From the NCBI GenBank assembly GCA_964547725.1, contig CAZJOO010000005.1, positions 1 through 21,145 on the forward strand: a stretch of DNA of 21,145 nt, written 5' to 3'. Of the stretch, positions 1-7,174 are shown one piece after another (positions within the stretch are counted from its first letter, which is position 1; every line of letters starts with the position of its first letter). This DNA is from JAAZMU01 sp964547725 (GTDB lineage: Bacteria > Patescibacteriota > Minisyncoccia > Minisyncoccales > Minisyncoccaceae). The notes below the pieces were generated by a model. The model worked only from the letters and a program-made list of their open reading frames with translations, was not told the origin of the DNA and did not search any database. The position numbers were made by a program, and so were the translations under genes.

Positions 1-363
1 GGATTTTCGGAAATAGTTTCAAATAATTTATTGGAAATAAATAAATGGTATTATGTTGTAGCAACTTTTGATAGACCTTATAGAAAAATGTATATGAACG
101 GGGTTTTGCAAGATATTCCTGCGGATTGGGATTATAATATTTATAATTCTACAGCAAAGGTAGGAATAGGATTATATGCTTATGGAAATGGATTGTCTTA
201 TTTGGCAGATGGCTTGATAGACGACGTTCGTATATATGAAGCCGCCCTATCATCTTCTCAAATAAAACAGCAATACGTTGCAGGCATAGACTCTTTATTA
301 TCTAAAAACTTAATCTCTCAAGAAGAATACAATCAAAATATTAAAAACCTTGCTCTTCGTTGA
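1..363 (+). CDS. C-terminal part of a LamG (concanavalin A-like) domain protein, 5' end outside window
   Basis: The frame is open from base 1 to the TGA at 361-363, so only the last ~120 codons are present. The first in-window start-like codon is a TTG at 31, but the frame continues upstream and the true start lies outside. The visible part is the second half of a LamG jelly roll: a WYYVVATFD strand, a KMYMNGV turn, and the closing strands LADGLIDDVRIYEAALS. Such domains bind glycans or proteins outside the cell. The tail after the domain (SLLSKNLISQEEYNQNI) is a short helical extension that I associate with Patescibacterial LamG proteins, many of which begin with a prepilin-type leader. That leader cannot be seen here. 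Ligand unknown. Confidence 0.85.
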   Translation, partial: GFSEIVSNNLLEINKWYYVVATFDRPYRKMYMNGVLQDIPADWDYNIYNSTAKVGIGLYAYGNGLSYLADGLIDDVRIYEAALSSSQIKQQYVAGIDSLLSKNLISQEEYNQNIKNLALR

Positions 364-384
364 AAATAATTTTTAAAAATGTTA

Positions 385-395
385 TATAATATTTA
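385..395 (+). promoter_or_regulatory. -10 box directly upstream of plsY (predicted leaderless start)
   Basis: A perfect TATAAT lies at 385-390 and the plsY ATG begins at 396. A TTGAAA at 360-365 could be a -35 but its 19-base spacing is long. There is no Shine-Dalgarno sequence. A transcript starting 6-7 bases after the -10 would begin at or next to the ATG. Confidence 0.5.
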
Positions 396-974
396 ATGAC
401 TTTTTATTTACTAGTTTTATTGTCATATTTATTGGGGTCAATTCCTTTTGGATATTTAGTAGCCAAGTCTCATAAAATAGATATAAAAAAGGTGGGAAGC
501 GGAAGCACTGGAGCTACTAACGTATCAAGAGTTTTAGGACTTAAATGGGCAATCATAGTTGCTCTTTTAGATGCTTTTAAAGCAGCTATTCCTCTTTATT
601 TGGCTTTTACTTTTTTAACCATAGAATGGCAGATTGCTATTATTGCTATTGTTCCTGTTTTGGGACATATTTTCCCTGTGTGGCTTAACTTTAAAGGAGG
701 AAAAGGGGTGGCAACTTTTGTTCCTGCTCTTGCGGCTTTTTTAGGAATAATAAATTTAGCTATATTGTTGATTATTTGGTATATTACGCTTAAAACTACA
801 AAAATAATGAGTTTATGTAATTTAGTTTTAGGTTTTTTTATTCCTTTTGCCTTTTGGTTTCATACACACTCTTTAACTTATTTTATTTTAGGAATAGTAT
901 TTTTCTTAATTATTCTTTGGACACATAGAGAGAACGTTTATAGGCTTTATAATGAAAAAGAATTAAAGTTATAA
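396..974 (+). CDS. plsY: Glycerol-3-phosphate acyltransferase PlsY
   Basis: Integral membrane enzyme that moves an acyl group from acyl-phosphate to glycerol-3-phosphate, giving lysophosphatidic acid, the first step of phospholipid synthesis. At 192 residues it has normal family length. The three cytoplasmic loop motifs are present: motif 1 GSGSTGATNVSR (residues 34-45), motif 2 around DAFKAAIP (59-66), and motif 3 GHIFPVWLNFKGGKGVAT (90-107). Several hydrophobic segments lie between and around them. This is the most canonical of three PlsY-like genes in the window and probably the active housekeeping copy, although motif 2 has Ala where a Gly is usual (KAA for KGA). It starts at ATG 396 right behind a -10 box, and the next gene begins 2 bases after its stop. 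Confidence 0.93.
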   Translation: MTFYLLVLLSYLLGSIPFGYLVAKSHKIDIKKVGSGSTGATNVSRVLGLKWAIIVALLDAFKAAIPLYLAFTFLTIEWQIAIIAIVPVLGHIFPVWLNFKGGKGVATFVPALAAFLGIINLAILLIIWYITLKTTKIMSLCNLVLGFFIPFAFWFHTHSLTYFILGIVFFLIILWTHRENVYRLYNEKELKL

Positions 975-976
975 TT

Positions 977-1528
977 ATGTTAACAACAATTTTAGCGACA
1001 ATATATTTTTTTACCCCAGCCTATATTGCCAACGCCATACCTCCTTTATTGAATCGGTTTAAGGTTTGGGAATCTTTGGCTGTTCCAATTGATAATAATA
1101 AGAGTTTTAGGAATAGAGAAATTTTTGGAAGCCACAAAACTTGGAGAGGAGCGATAGGAACTATTGTTTTAGGAACCTTGCTCATAACTCTCTTTTTTGT
1201 TTTGAATAATAGTGTTCATTTATACGAAGTTATTAATTTTGATTATTTAAATTGGAACCCTTTTGTTTTTGGTTTTATTTTTTCTTTAGGAATAGTTTTA
1301 GGAGATCTTTCTTTTGCTTTTATTAAAAGACAATTGAATTTAAGGCCAGGAGCTCCTTTTATTCCTTTTGACCAAACAAATTATGTTTTTGGAACATTTA
1401 TTCTTTTGCAAGGATTTATTCATTTAGACCTATCTATTTGGGCCATTATTTTCATTCAAACCTTTATTGTTCATACTGTTTTTAATAGGTTTGGATACCT
1501 TTTAGGCTTGCATAATGCCAAATGGTGA
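977..1528 (+). CDS. CDP-archaeol synthase (CarS/DUF46)-like cytidylyltransferase
   Basis: 183-residue polytopic membrane protein of the CarS branch of the CdsA superfamily, which in archaea makes CDP-archaeol from CTP and a phosphorylated dialkyl glycerol. Visible signatures are FTPAYIANAIPPLL near the N-terminus (12-25), the cytoplasmic motif REIFGSHKTWRG (47-58), GDLSFAFIKRQL (109-120) with the family's GD and KR pairs, and a C-terminal DQTN (132-135) in place of the usual DQLD. No separate CdsA gene is in the window. Because it directly follows plsY (2-base gap), I infer that it activates a phosphatidic-acid-like lipid with CTP. Substrate identity, ester or ether lipid, cannot be read from the sequence. 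Confidence 0.8.
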   Translation: MLTTILATIYFFTPAYIANAIPPLLNRFKVWESLAVPIDNNKSFRNREIFGSHKTWRGAIGTIVLGTLLITLFFVLNNSVHLYEVINFDYLNWNPFVFGFIFSLGIVLGDLSFAFIKRQLNLRPGAPFIPFDQTNYVFGTFILLQGFIHLDLSIWAIIFIQTFIVHTVFNRFGYLLGLHNAKW

Positions 1529-1563
1529 GTTAAGATTAAAAGGTAAGCAGTAAATTTTAAATT

Positions 1564-2187
1564 ATGGAAGACATAGTTATTTCTAGTATTATTTCTAATA
1601 TATTTTGGGCAGGGATTATCCTTATTATAGGAATAATCATCTCTCAAAAAGTAAGAGAAGTTTCACAAAAATTTCTTGAAGGTTTTCGGTTAAACCAAGC
1701 AACTAAGAATTTAGGATGGCATCATTTTTTTGAAAAATATAATGCAAAACTAAATCCTTCTAAAGCTTTTGGTATTATTATTCAGGTTTACTTACTTCTC
1801 ATAACATTTATGATTTCTAGCGAGATATTAGAATTAGGTATCTTAAGTCAGTTTTTCTTAAATATTGTTGAATATTATCCTAACATCTTTATTTCTTCTT
1901 TAATTTTTATAATAGCAGTCTTCATCGCAGAGTTTTCTAAAAAGATTGTTTCTCCAGAAGTAGGTTTTAAATATTCAGGAGACCTTTCTACTCTTGTTAG
2001 TTCAACTACCTGGGTTTTAGCAACACTTGCTATTCTTTACCAACTTCAAATTGTACCCGACTTAGTAATAACCTTATTCGTTGGAGTAGTGGCAGCAATC
2101 GCTCTTGCTTTCGGACTTGCGATTGGTCTTGGGTCCCAGGACTTAATTAAGAATCATTTAAAGAAAGTCGGAAAAAAGAAAAAATAA
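1564..2187 (+). CDS. Multi-pass membrane protein with MscS-like conserved TM helix
   Basis: 207 residues with hydrophobic segments at about 10-28, 68-90, 105-125, 145-165 and 168-192. The last one, rich in Ala and Gly (GVVAAIALAFGLAIGLGSQD), resembles the pore helix of small-conductance mechanosensitive channels and the 'conserved TM helix' family often annotated near them. The soluble beta domain of true MscS is missing: after the helix there is only a short lysine-rich tail. I therefore call it MscS-related rather than a proven channel. It ends one base before the kinase gene and is probably co-transcribed with the lipid genes. A direct role in lipid handling is not visible. Confidence 0.6.
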   Translation: MEDIVISSIISNIFWAGIILIIGIIISQKVREVSQKFLEGFRLNQATKNLGWHHFFEKYNAKLNPSKAFGIIIQVYLLLITFMISSEILELGILSQFFLNIVEYYPNIFISSLIFIIAVFIAEFSKKIVSPEVGFKYSGDLSTLVSSTTWVLATLAILYQLQIVPDLVITLFVGVVAAIALAFGLAIGLGSQDLIKNHLKKVGKKKK

Positions 2188-2188
2188 A

Positions 2189-3937
2189 ATGGAAGAACTA
2201 ACGCACAAACAATTGCAAAAGATGATTCTTTTTTCTTGTGAAAGAATCGAACGTGACAAAGAAGAAATAAATAAAATAAATGTTTTCCCAGTTCCAGACC
2301 AAGACACTGGAAGTAATTTAAGTGGAACTCTTCAAGGAGTTAAAGGTTCTATCTCTTCAAAAACATTTAACAACTTCAAAGAATTAGGAGATGCTGTTCT
2401 TGAAGGATCCCTTATGGCCGCCCAAGGTAACACGGGTATTATTTACACTGGATTTATGGTTGGTTTTTTCGACGGCATTAAAGAATCTAAAAAAATTAAT
2501 TCATCTGAAATCTCTTTGCTTTTCAAAAAAGGATACGAAAGAGCTAAAGATTCTGTACAAGACCCAAAGAAGGGAACAATTTTAGACGTTATGGAGGCCT
2601 TTGCGATAGAAATGGAAGAGGAAAGTGAGAGAAGTAAGGATATTGTTAATAATTTTGGAAAGGCTCTTAAAAAAGCGAATGAGGCCCTTTTAAACACTCC
2701 TAACAACATGCCTTTACTTAAAAAAGCAGGAGTGGTTGATGCTGGAGGATTAGGCTTTTTAATGATTTTAGAAACCTATTACGATATTCTTAGTGAAAAC
2801 GAAGATATTTTCTCTAAAAAACCAAAGAAAAAAATAGAAGCAACAAGAAGGTTTGTTCAGATTCTTACCAATAGATTTGAGGTAGTGGCCTTAATGAGAG
2901 ATATTACTATAACTGAGGAAGGAATGAGAGAAAAGCTTAGTCATTTAGGGGATTGTTTAGACATTATTTTAGTAGATACTAGGGCTAAAATACATATTCA
3001 TACAGATGATCCATATATTGTGAGAGATATTATTCGAACTTTTGGAGAAGAGGAAACAATGAGAATAGAGGACATGGCAAGAGAGGTTGTAGGAGAAGAA
3101 TCTATTGCTAAAAATGTTATCGGAATTGTTATCGATGAAGCTTCTGGTTTGAACGGGAAAAACATCCAGCACTATCAGATTGAGTCTATTCCATATAAAA
3201 TTGATTGGAACGGAATAGAGGAATTAAGAGGAGAAACTCTTGCTGAGAAATTAAAAACTGCCAAAGAGGAAGGCTTTAAACAGTTTCCAGTAGTAAACTC
3301 TATCGAGCCAAAGTTTTTCAAAGAAGCTTTTGAGAAACAACTAAAAGTTTTCAAGCAAGTTTTATGTATCACCTCTTCAAATAAATATTTTAACGCCTAT
3401 GATTCTGCGCTAGAAGGAAGGGAATTGCTTGGAACAGACAAGGAAAGAGTGAAAGTTGTTGATTCTCATAGTATCGGAGCAGGGCAATCAATTATTATTT
3501 TAAAAGCCATTGATTTGATAAACGAGCAGTTTGGAATAGGAGCTATTGTCGAGGAACTAAAGGAATTAAAAGTAAACAATGTTGGAGTTATTAACTCTCC
3601 ATATATTTCTTCAGAAAAAACTTATCAAAAAGTGAAGAAGATTATGGAGAAAAACAAATTTGTTCTAGTTGAAGCAAATGAAAAATTTGATTTACAAGAA
3701 ACTATTAAGAAAGACGTTTGCGCGGAGAAGATTGTTAATAAGATAAAGAAGGATTTAGTTAAAAATCAAAAATCTTTAGCAGTTATTCTTCATAACGACA
3801 ATATAAACAAAGCCAAGGAATTAAAAGAAGAGTTAAAAAAATATAACGTATTAGTTTCTTTTAGCAACTTAGCGGACCCAGTTATGAGTCTTAAAATGGG
3901 ATACAAAGGATTAATGGTTTCATATATAAAATTATGA
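2189..3937 (+). CDS. fakA: DhaL-type fatty acid kinase fused to a DegV-like domain (FakA-like)
   Basis: 582 residues. Residues 1-200 form a DhaL/DAK2 kinase domain: NVFPVPDQDTGSN (31-43) is the Mg-ATP aspartate motif (normally PDGDTGTN), AQGNTG (78-83) and VVDAGGLG (182-189) are the other nucleotide-site motifs. A middle domain (about 220-300) carries the KIHIHTDDP motif of FakA proteins. Residues 310-582 can be followed along a DegV/FakB fold: IGIVIDEASGL at the start, VLCITSSNKYFNAYDSA (391-407), VKVVDSHS (421-428), and the end strand. The DegV ligand motifs are lost: TSQPS reads NSIEP and the C-terminal H-x-GPG reads K-x-GYKG. FakA phosphorylates a fatty acid held by FakB, and two FakB-like genes follow, the first overlapping by 4 bases. 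Kinase call firm; role of the fused domain unknown. Confidence 0.85.
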   Translation: MEELTHKQLQKMILFSCERIERDKEEINKINVFPVPDQDTGSNLSGTLQGVKGSISSKTFNNFKELGDAVLEGSLMAAQGNTGIIYTGFMVGFFDGIKESKKINSSEISLLFKKGYERAKDSVQDPKKGTILDVMEAFAIEMEEESERSKDIVNNFGKALKKANEALLNTPNNMPLLKKAGVVDAGGLGFLMILETYYDILSENEDIFSKKPKKKIEATRRFVQILTNRFEVVALMRDITITEEGMREKLSHLGDCLDIILVDTRAKIHIHTDDPYIVRDIIRTFGEEETMRIEDMAREVVGEESIAKNVIGIVIDEASGLNGKNIQHYQIESIPYKIDWNGIEELRGETLAEKLKTAKEEGFKQFPVVNSIEPKFFKEAFEKQLKVFKQVLCITSSNKYFNAYDSALEGRELLGTDKERVKVVDSHSIGAGQSIIILKAIDLINEQFGIGAIVEELKELKVNNVGVINSPYISSEKTYQKVKKIMEKNKFVLVEANEKFDLQETIKKDVCAEKIVNKIKKDLVKNQKSLAVILHNDNINKAKELKEELKKYNVLVSFSNLADPVMSLKMGYKGLMVSYIKL

Positions 3938-4794
3938 AAAAACTAGGAATAACAACAGAAACAGCCTCAGATTTATCCGAGGAAATTGTTAAAAAATACA
4001 ACATAGGGATTATAAGCTTTAAAGTTGATTTAGAGAAAGTAAAAGATTTCCCTGGAAATATGTTTGAGAAAATGAGAGCTGCCGAAAAGCAAAAAGTAGA
4101 TAGCAGCGTTAAAACATCTCAACCTTCAATTGCTGATTATATAAAACTATTCAAGGAGAAACTCAATGATTTTGAAGAGATTATTCACGTAGCCACTTCT
4201 TCTAAAGCTTCCGGAGCATATAACTCAGCGATGCAGGCTAAAAAATTTCTAGGAGCTCAAGCCGAAAAGATACATATTTTCGACAGCCAAAAATCTTCAG
4301 CCGCAGAAGGGCTTTTGGTAATTAAAGCAGAAGAAGATATTGAAAAAGGGCTAAGCCTTAAAGAAGTTTTACAAAATCTTAACAATCGGATTAAAGATAC
4401 CTTTCTTCTTTTTATGTACGACAATCCAAAATGGGTTCAGGGAGGGGGAAGATTTCCTAAAATAGCCCAAGTAGCCCTTCAAAAAATGAAAGGGATGAAT
4501 ATAAGTATTGTGCTAAGAGAAAAAGGAGGAGTATTAAAACCAATGACCATAAAGAGTAATGTTAAAGATTTAGCAGAACCTTTATTTGAAGAATTTAAGA
4601 AGTTTACGAAAAACACAAAGAAAAAAATTAGTGTTATTATTGTCCATGCAGATAACGAAAAAGAAGCTTTTAAATTAAAAGAAAAAGTAGAAGCTTTGAA
4701 GAATGTAAAAGTTCTTTACGTTAAATTACTTGATGCTGTTTTAGGCGCTCATGCAGGGCCGGGATCATTATTAATAAATTTTATATATGAATAA
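3934..4794 (+). CDS. DegV family fatty-acid-binding protein (FakB-like), copy 1
   Basis: 286 residues covering a complete DegV fold. It opens with LGITTETASDLS, where the usual TDSASDL aspartate is a glutamate. It has the ligand-binding TSQPS at 61-65, SSKASGAYNSA (89-99), IFDSQKSS, and a closing GAHAGPGSL near 271-279. DegV/FakB proteins hold one fatty acid in a closed pocket and present its carboxylate to FakA for phosphorylation. The start codon overlaps the stop of the upstream kinase fusion (ATGA), which indicates translational coupling, and the next DegV gene overlaps its end by 8 bases. All ligand motifs missing from the fused DegV domain upstream are intact here, so this is probably a working carrier. 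Chain-length or saturation preference cannot be predicted. Confidence 0.88.
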   Translation: MKKLGITTETASDLSEEIVKKYNIGIISFKVDLEKVKDFPGNMFEKMRAAEKQKVDSSVKTSQPSIADYIKLFKEKLNDFEEIIHVATSSKASGAYNSAMQAKKFLGAQAEKIHIFDSQKSSAAEGLLVIKAEEDIEKGLSLKEVLQNLNNRIKDTFLLFMYDNPKWVQGGGRFPKIAQVALQKMKGMNISIVLREKGGVLKPMTIKSNVKDLAEPLFEEFKKFTKNTKKKISVIIVHADNEKEAFKLKEKVEALKNVKVLYVKLLDAVLGAHAGPGSLLINFIYE

Positions 4795-5665
4795 GATAAA
4801 AATTATAACAGACTCAGCAGCAACGCTTTCTTCTGAGATAATTGAAAAAAATAATATAGGGATTGTTGATTTAAAGGTTATTTGGCCAGAAGAAAACATA
4901 AATGGAAGTATTAAAAGTAAAGATTTGTTTAAAAAAATGAGGGAAGCTCAAACAGAAGTTGCCCCAAAAACATCTCAACCTTCAGTCGGAGATTTTAAAA
5001 AAGCGTTTGAAGAAGCTTTTAAAACTTGCGAAGAAATTGTTTGTGTTACTATAAGCACCGGGATTTCAGGAACTTTTAATTCTGCAAGCCAAGCAATTAA
5101 ATTTCTTCCAAAAGAAAAACAAGACAAGGTAAGTGTTGTTGATTCTTTTAGTGTTGATGGAGCAGAAGGGATGATTACTCTTAAGGCAGTAGAACTTGCA
5201 GAAAAAGGAATAGAGAGAGAAGAGATTGTTTCTCGATTAGAAGAGTTTAAAAAACATGTTAAAGTTGTTGGTTTCCCAGGAGATCCTAAATGGATTGAAA
5301 GAAATGGAAGATTAAGCCATACAGGAGCAGACTTAATTAGAAATCTAGAAAAAATCGGAATTAGGCCAGTTTTAACTTTAAAGAAAGGAGTGGTAGCGGT
5401 AACTTCTATTAAATTTAAAGCAAAAAACAAGGCAGACTCTGTGTTTAGAGAATTAAAAGCTGACATTAAAGAGAAAGAAGCAGTGGTTACTATTGCTCAT
5501 GCTGATATGATTTCTGTGGCTCAAGAATTGAAAGAGCGCTTACTAGAAGAATGTCCAAAAGTTAAAGTTTTATTCATTGAAGATGTTAACCCAATAATTG
5601 GTTGTCATCTTGGACCAGACAGTATTATTTGTTGTTATTATTTAAAAGAAAATGATGTTTTATAA
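4787..5665 (+). CDS. DegV family fatty-acid-binding protein (FakB-like), copy 2
   Basis: 292 residues, with the canonical opening IITDSAATLS, TSQPS at 62-66, STGISGTFNSASQA (90-103), VVDSFSVDGAEG, and PIIGCHLGPDS near the C-terminus, where the usual GPG is GPD. It is a clear paralogue of the preceding gene but has diverged in most variable positions. In Staphylococcus, two FakB proteins divide saturated and unsaturated fatty acids, so a similar division of labour is possible here, though this is inference. It overlaps the previous gene by 8 bases and the following PlsY paralogue by 14 bases. Delivery of acyl-phosphate to that PlsY is the natural reading of the context. Confidence 0.88.
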   Translation: MNKIKIITDSAATLSSEIIEKNNIGIVDLKVIWPEENINGSIKSKDLFKKMREAQTEVAPKTSQPSVGDFKKAFEEAFKTCEEIVCVTISTGISGTFNSASQAIKFLPKEKQDKVSVVDSFSVDGAEGMITLKAVELAEKGIEREEIVSRLEEFKKHVKVVGFPGDPKWIERNGRLSHTGADLIRNLEKIGIRPVLTLKKGVVAVTSIKFKAKNKADSVFRELKADIKEKEAVVTIAHADMISVAQELKERLLEECPKVKVLFIEDVNPIIGCHLGPDSIICCYYLKENDVL

Positions 5666-6308
5666 TTATCTAATCATCGTATTAGTTTCATATTTAATTG
5701 GTTCTTTTTCTACAGCGCTTGTTTTTAACAAGCTAGTGAATAAAATTGATCCAAGAGAGACTGGTTCTAAAAATCTAGGAGCCTTAAATACTTTAAGAAT
5801 AACTAGCAAACAAAAAGGAACTTTCATTGGAGTACTTGGCTTTTTGTTAGTTTTTCTAATTGATGCGGCTAAAGGAGCTTTAGCTGTTTGGCTCGCAATG
5901 TTACTTTTGCCAGAAAGTCCAATTATTGCTGCAACCTTAGCTGGTTTCTTTGTTATTCTAGGACATAATTATTCTATTTTAATTAAGTTTGACGGAGGAA
6001 GAGGAGCCGCAACCTTTATGGGTATATTGTTATTTATAGACCCAACTTTAAAAATGTTTTTAATCTGGTTAGGTTCAGTTATTGCGTTTTCTTTAATCTT
6101 TGAATTGTTTATACCGGTTGATAAAAAGAGAAACTTTTTCAAAAGAGCAATTTCTGACCAAATAATAGGAAGACTTTTTGGAGAAGTGTTTGCTTTAATT
6201 CCTTTCTTTTTCTTAAATCCATTACTTTTCTGGGTGGCGTTATTCTCAACTCCTTTAATTTTGATAAGACACATAGACAGAGTTAAAGAACAAATAAAAA
6301 ATGACTGA
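5652..6308 (+). CDS. PlsY-family acyltransferase paralogue 2
   Basis: 218-residue polytopic membrane protein with all three PlsY loops recognisable: TGSKNLGALNTLR (37-49; canonical GSGNxGATNxxR, so the loop keeps S, N, G and the arginine), DAAKGALAV (71-79) and GHNYSILIKFDGGRGAAT (104-121). It is about 25 residues longer than the first copy, with an insertion after motif 3 rich in charged and aromatic residues (PVDKKRNFFKRAISD). It begins inside the end of the second DegV gene (ATG at 5652, another ATG at 5655) and overlaps the next gene by 8 bases. It probably acylates a glycerol-phosphate-like acceptor with acyl-phosphate. Whether it duplicates the first PlsY or uses another acceptor cannot be decided from sequence. 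Confidence 0.82.
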   Translation: MMFYNYLIIVLVSYLIGSFSTALVFNKLVNKIDPRETGSKNLGALNTLRITSKQKGTFIGVLGFLLVFLIDAAKGALAVWLAMLLLPESPIIAATLAGFFVILGHNYSILIKFDGGRGAATFMGILLFIDPTLKMFLIWLGSVIAFSLIFELFIPVDKKRNFFKRAISDQIIGRLFGEVFALIPFFFLNPLLFWVALFSTPLILIRHIDRVKEQIKND

Positions 6309-6930
6309 GTTTTTAACAATAGCTATTCTATTAATATTTTCATATGTTTTAGGAGCAATTCCTTTTGCTTATCTTTTTACAAAATTATTTGCTAAAAAAG
6401 ATATTATGGAAATGGGATGGAAGAAGTCTTCTTCTTCAAACGTTCTTACTAACGTCGGAAAGATTCCCGCTCTTTTAACTTTTTTCTTCGATGTTTTCAA
6501 AGGATTTATCGTTGTATATATTGCTAAAGAATTGGGATTAGCATTTGAAATTCAAGCCCTTGCTGGATTTTTTGCAGTAGTAGGCCACAATTGGTCAGCC
6601 TTTCTAGGATTTAAAGGAGGAAGAGGAATCGCTACTATTCTAGGAGCATGTCTTGCTTTTAATTACTTAATTGGTATAGTAATTTTAATCCCTGTGATAT
6701 TGACTTCACTTGTTTGGACAGGTTCAATTGGAACAATTATTGGTTACTTTTTAGGAATGGGTTGGGGATATGTAATCCAAGATTATGGTTTATTCCTTCT
6801 TTTCTTAATTTGTTTAATTCCCATTATTGTAAAAAGATTATCTCCAGTAAAAACTTTGAAAGGAAATATTAAAAATCGATTAATATTTGATCAAGACGGT
6901 ATTCCTCCTTTAAGAATAAGGAGGAAATAA
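6301..6930 (+). CDS. Divergent PlsY-family protein, paralogue 3
   Basis: 209 residues. The membrane layout and motif 3 (GHNWSAFLGFKGGRGIAT, 95-112) are plainly PlsY, and motif 2 is acceptable (DVFKGFIV, 64-71). Motif 1 is strongly altered: GSGNxGATNxxR has become KKSSSSNVLTNVGK (41-54), keeping serines and one TNV but losing the GATN glycine and the following arginine. Motif 1 is important for catalysis in characterised PlsY enzymes, so this protein may have changed substrate or may act as a partner subunit of the other PlsY. It is the last gene of the lipid set, overlaps the previous one by 8 bases, and ends 4 bases before a tRNA. Its last codons lie inside a 9-bp hairpin. Confidence 0.75.
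   Translation: MTEFLTIAILLIFSYVLGAIPFAYLFTKLFAKKDIMEMGWKKSSSSNVLTNVGKIPALLTFFFDVFKGFIVVYIAKELGLAFEIQALAGFFAVVGHNWSAFLGFKGGRGIATILGACLAFNYLIGIVILIPVILTSLVWTGSIGTIIGYFLGMGWGYVIQDYGLFLLFLICLIPIIVKRLSPVKTLKGNIKNRLIFDQDGIPPLRIRRK
6900..6928 (+). repeat. Inverted repeat (9-bp stem) carrying AAGGAGG, just before tRNA-Arg
   Basis: TTCCTCCTT (6902-6910) pairs with AAGGAGGAA (6918-6926) across a 7-base loop. No T-run follows, so it is not a standard terminator. It overlaps the last codons of the third plsY paralogue and ends 7 bases before tRNA-Arg. It could mark a processing site or protect an mRNA 3' end. Confidence 0.5.
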
Positions 6931-6934
6931 ATAT

Positions 6935-7009
6935 GCCCCTATAGCTTAACGGATAGAGTACTAGGTTTCGGCCCTAGTGGTGTAGGTTCGATTCCTGCTA
7001 GGGGCTCCA
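6935..7009 (+). tRNA. tRNA-Arg (anticodon TCG), CCA encoded
   Basis: A full cloverleaf can be folded: acceptor GCCCCTA/TAGGGGC, a D-arm GCTT/GAGT with two G-U pairs, anticodon stem CTAGG/CCTAG with loop TTTCGGC (anticodon TCG at 6968-6970, decoding CGA), four-base variable region, and T-arm GTAGG/CCTGC with loop TTCGATT. The discriminator is T and CCA is encoded at 7007-7009. It lies 4 bases after the third plsY paralogue and may be read from the same transcript. Confidence 0.95.
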
Positions 7010-7048
7010 AAGGTTGCAATATATTTTTCATTTGATATAACATTATCA

Positions 7049-7138
7049 ATGAAAACAAAATTCTTTACTTTAATAGAGCTTTTAGTCGTTATCGTCTCAA
7101 GTGTATTTTTTAAGAAAAATACTGTCGGGGTAAATTAA
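7049..7138 (+). pseudogene. Remnant of a type IV prepilin-like gene (29 codons)
   Basis: An ATG at 7049 opens a 29-codon frame, MKTKFFTLIELLVVIVSS followed by a short charged tail and TAA. FTLIELLVVI is the class III prepilin leader motif, with Glu at +5. The residue before the cleavage point is Phe where the peptidase needs Gly, and the pilin body is missing. I therefore read it as the surviving 5' end of a prepilin or pseudopilin gene rather than a working protein. A terminator follows 12 bases later. The rest of 7010-7329 holds only that terminator and the promoter of the next gene. Confidence 0.6.
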
Positions 7139-7150
7139 GTTCAAACTAAG

Positions 7151-7174
7151 AATCGGTTCAAAACCGATTTTTTG
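7151..7174 (+). terminator. Rho-independent terminator
   Basis: AATCGGTT (7151-7158), loop CAA, AACCGATT (7162-7169), then a T-run to 7173. The perfect 8-bp stem plus six Ts fits an intrinsic terminator ending the lipid/tRNA-Arg transcript. Confidence 0.85.

Noticed and set aside
4975..5466. 163-codon open frame on the minus strand
   Set aside because: It lies entirely inside a clear DegV gene on the other strand. Its Ser/Phe/Leu-rich composition is what an AT-rich, Lys/Glu-rich gene gives when read backwards, and it matches nothing I recognise.
6933..6944. ATG 7 bases after AAGGAGG, reading M-P-L-stop
   Set aside because: Three codons that overlap the first bases of tRNA-Arg; coincidence of the hairpin sequence next to a tRNA.
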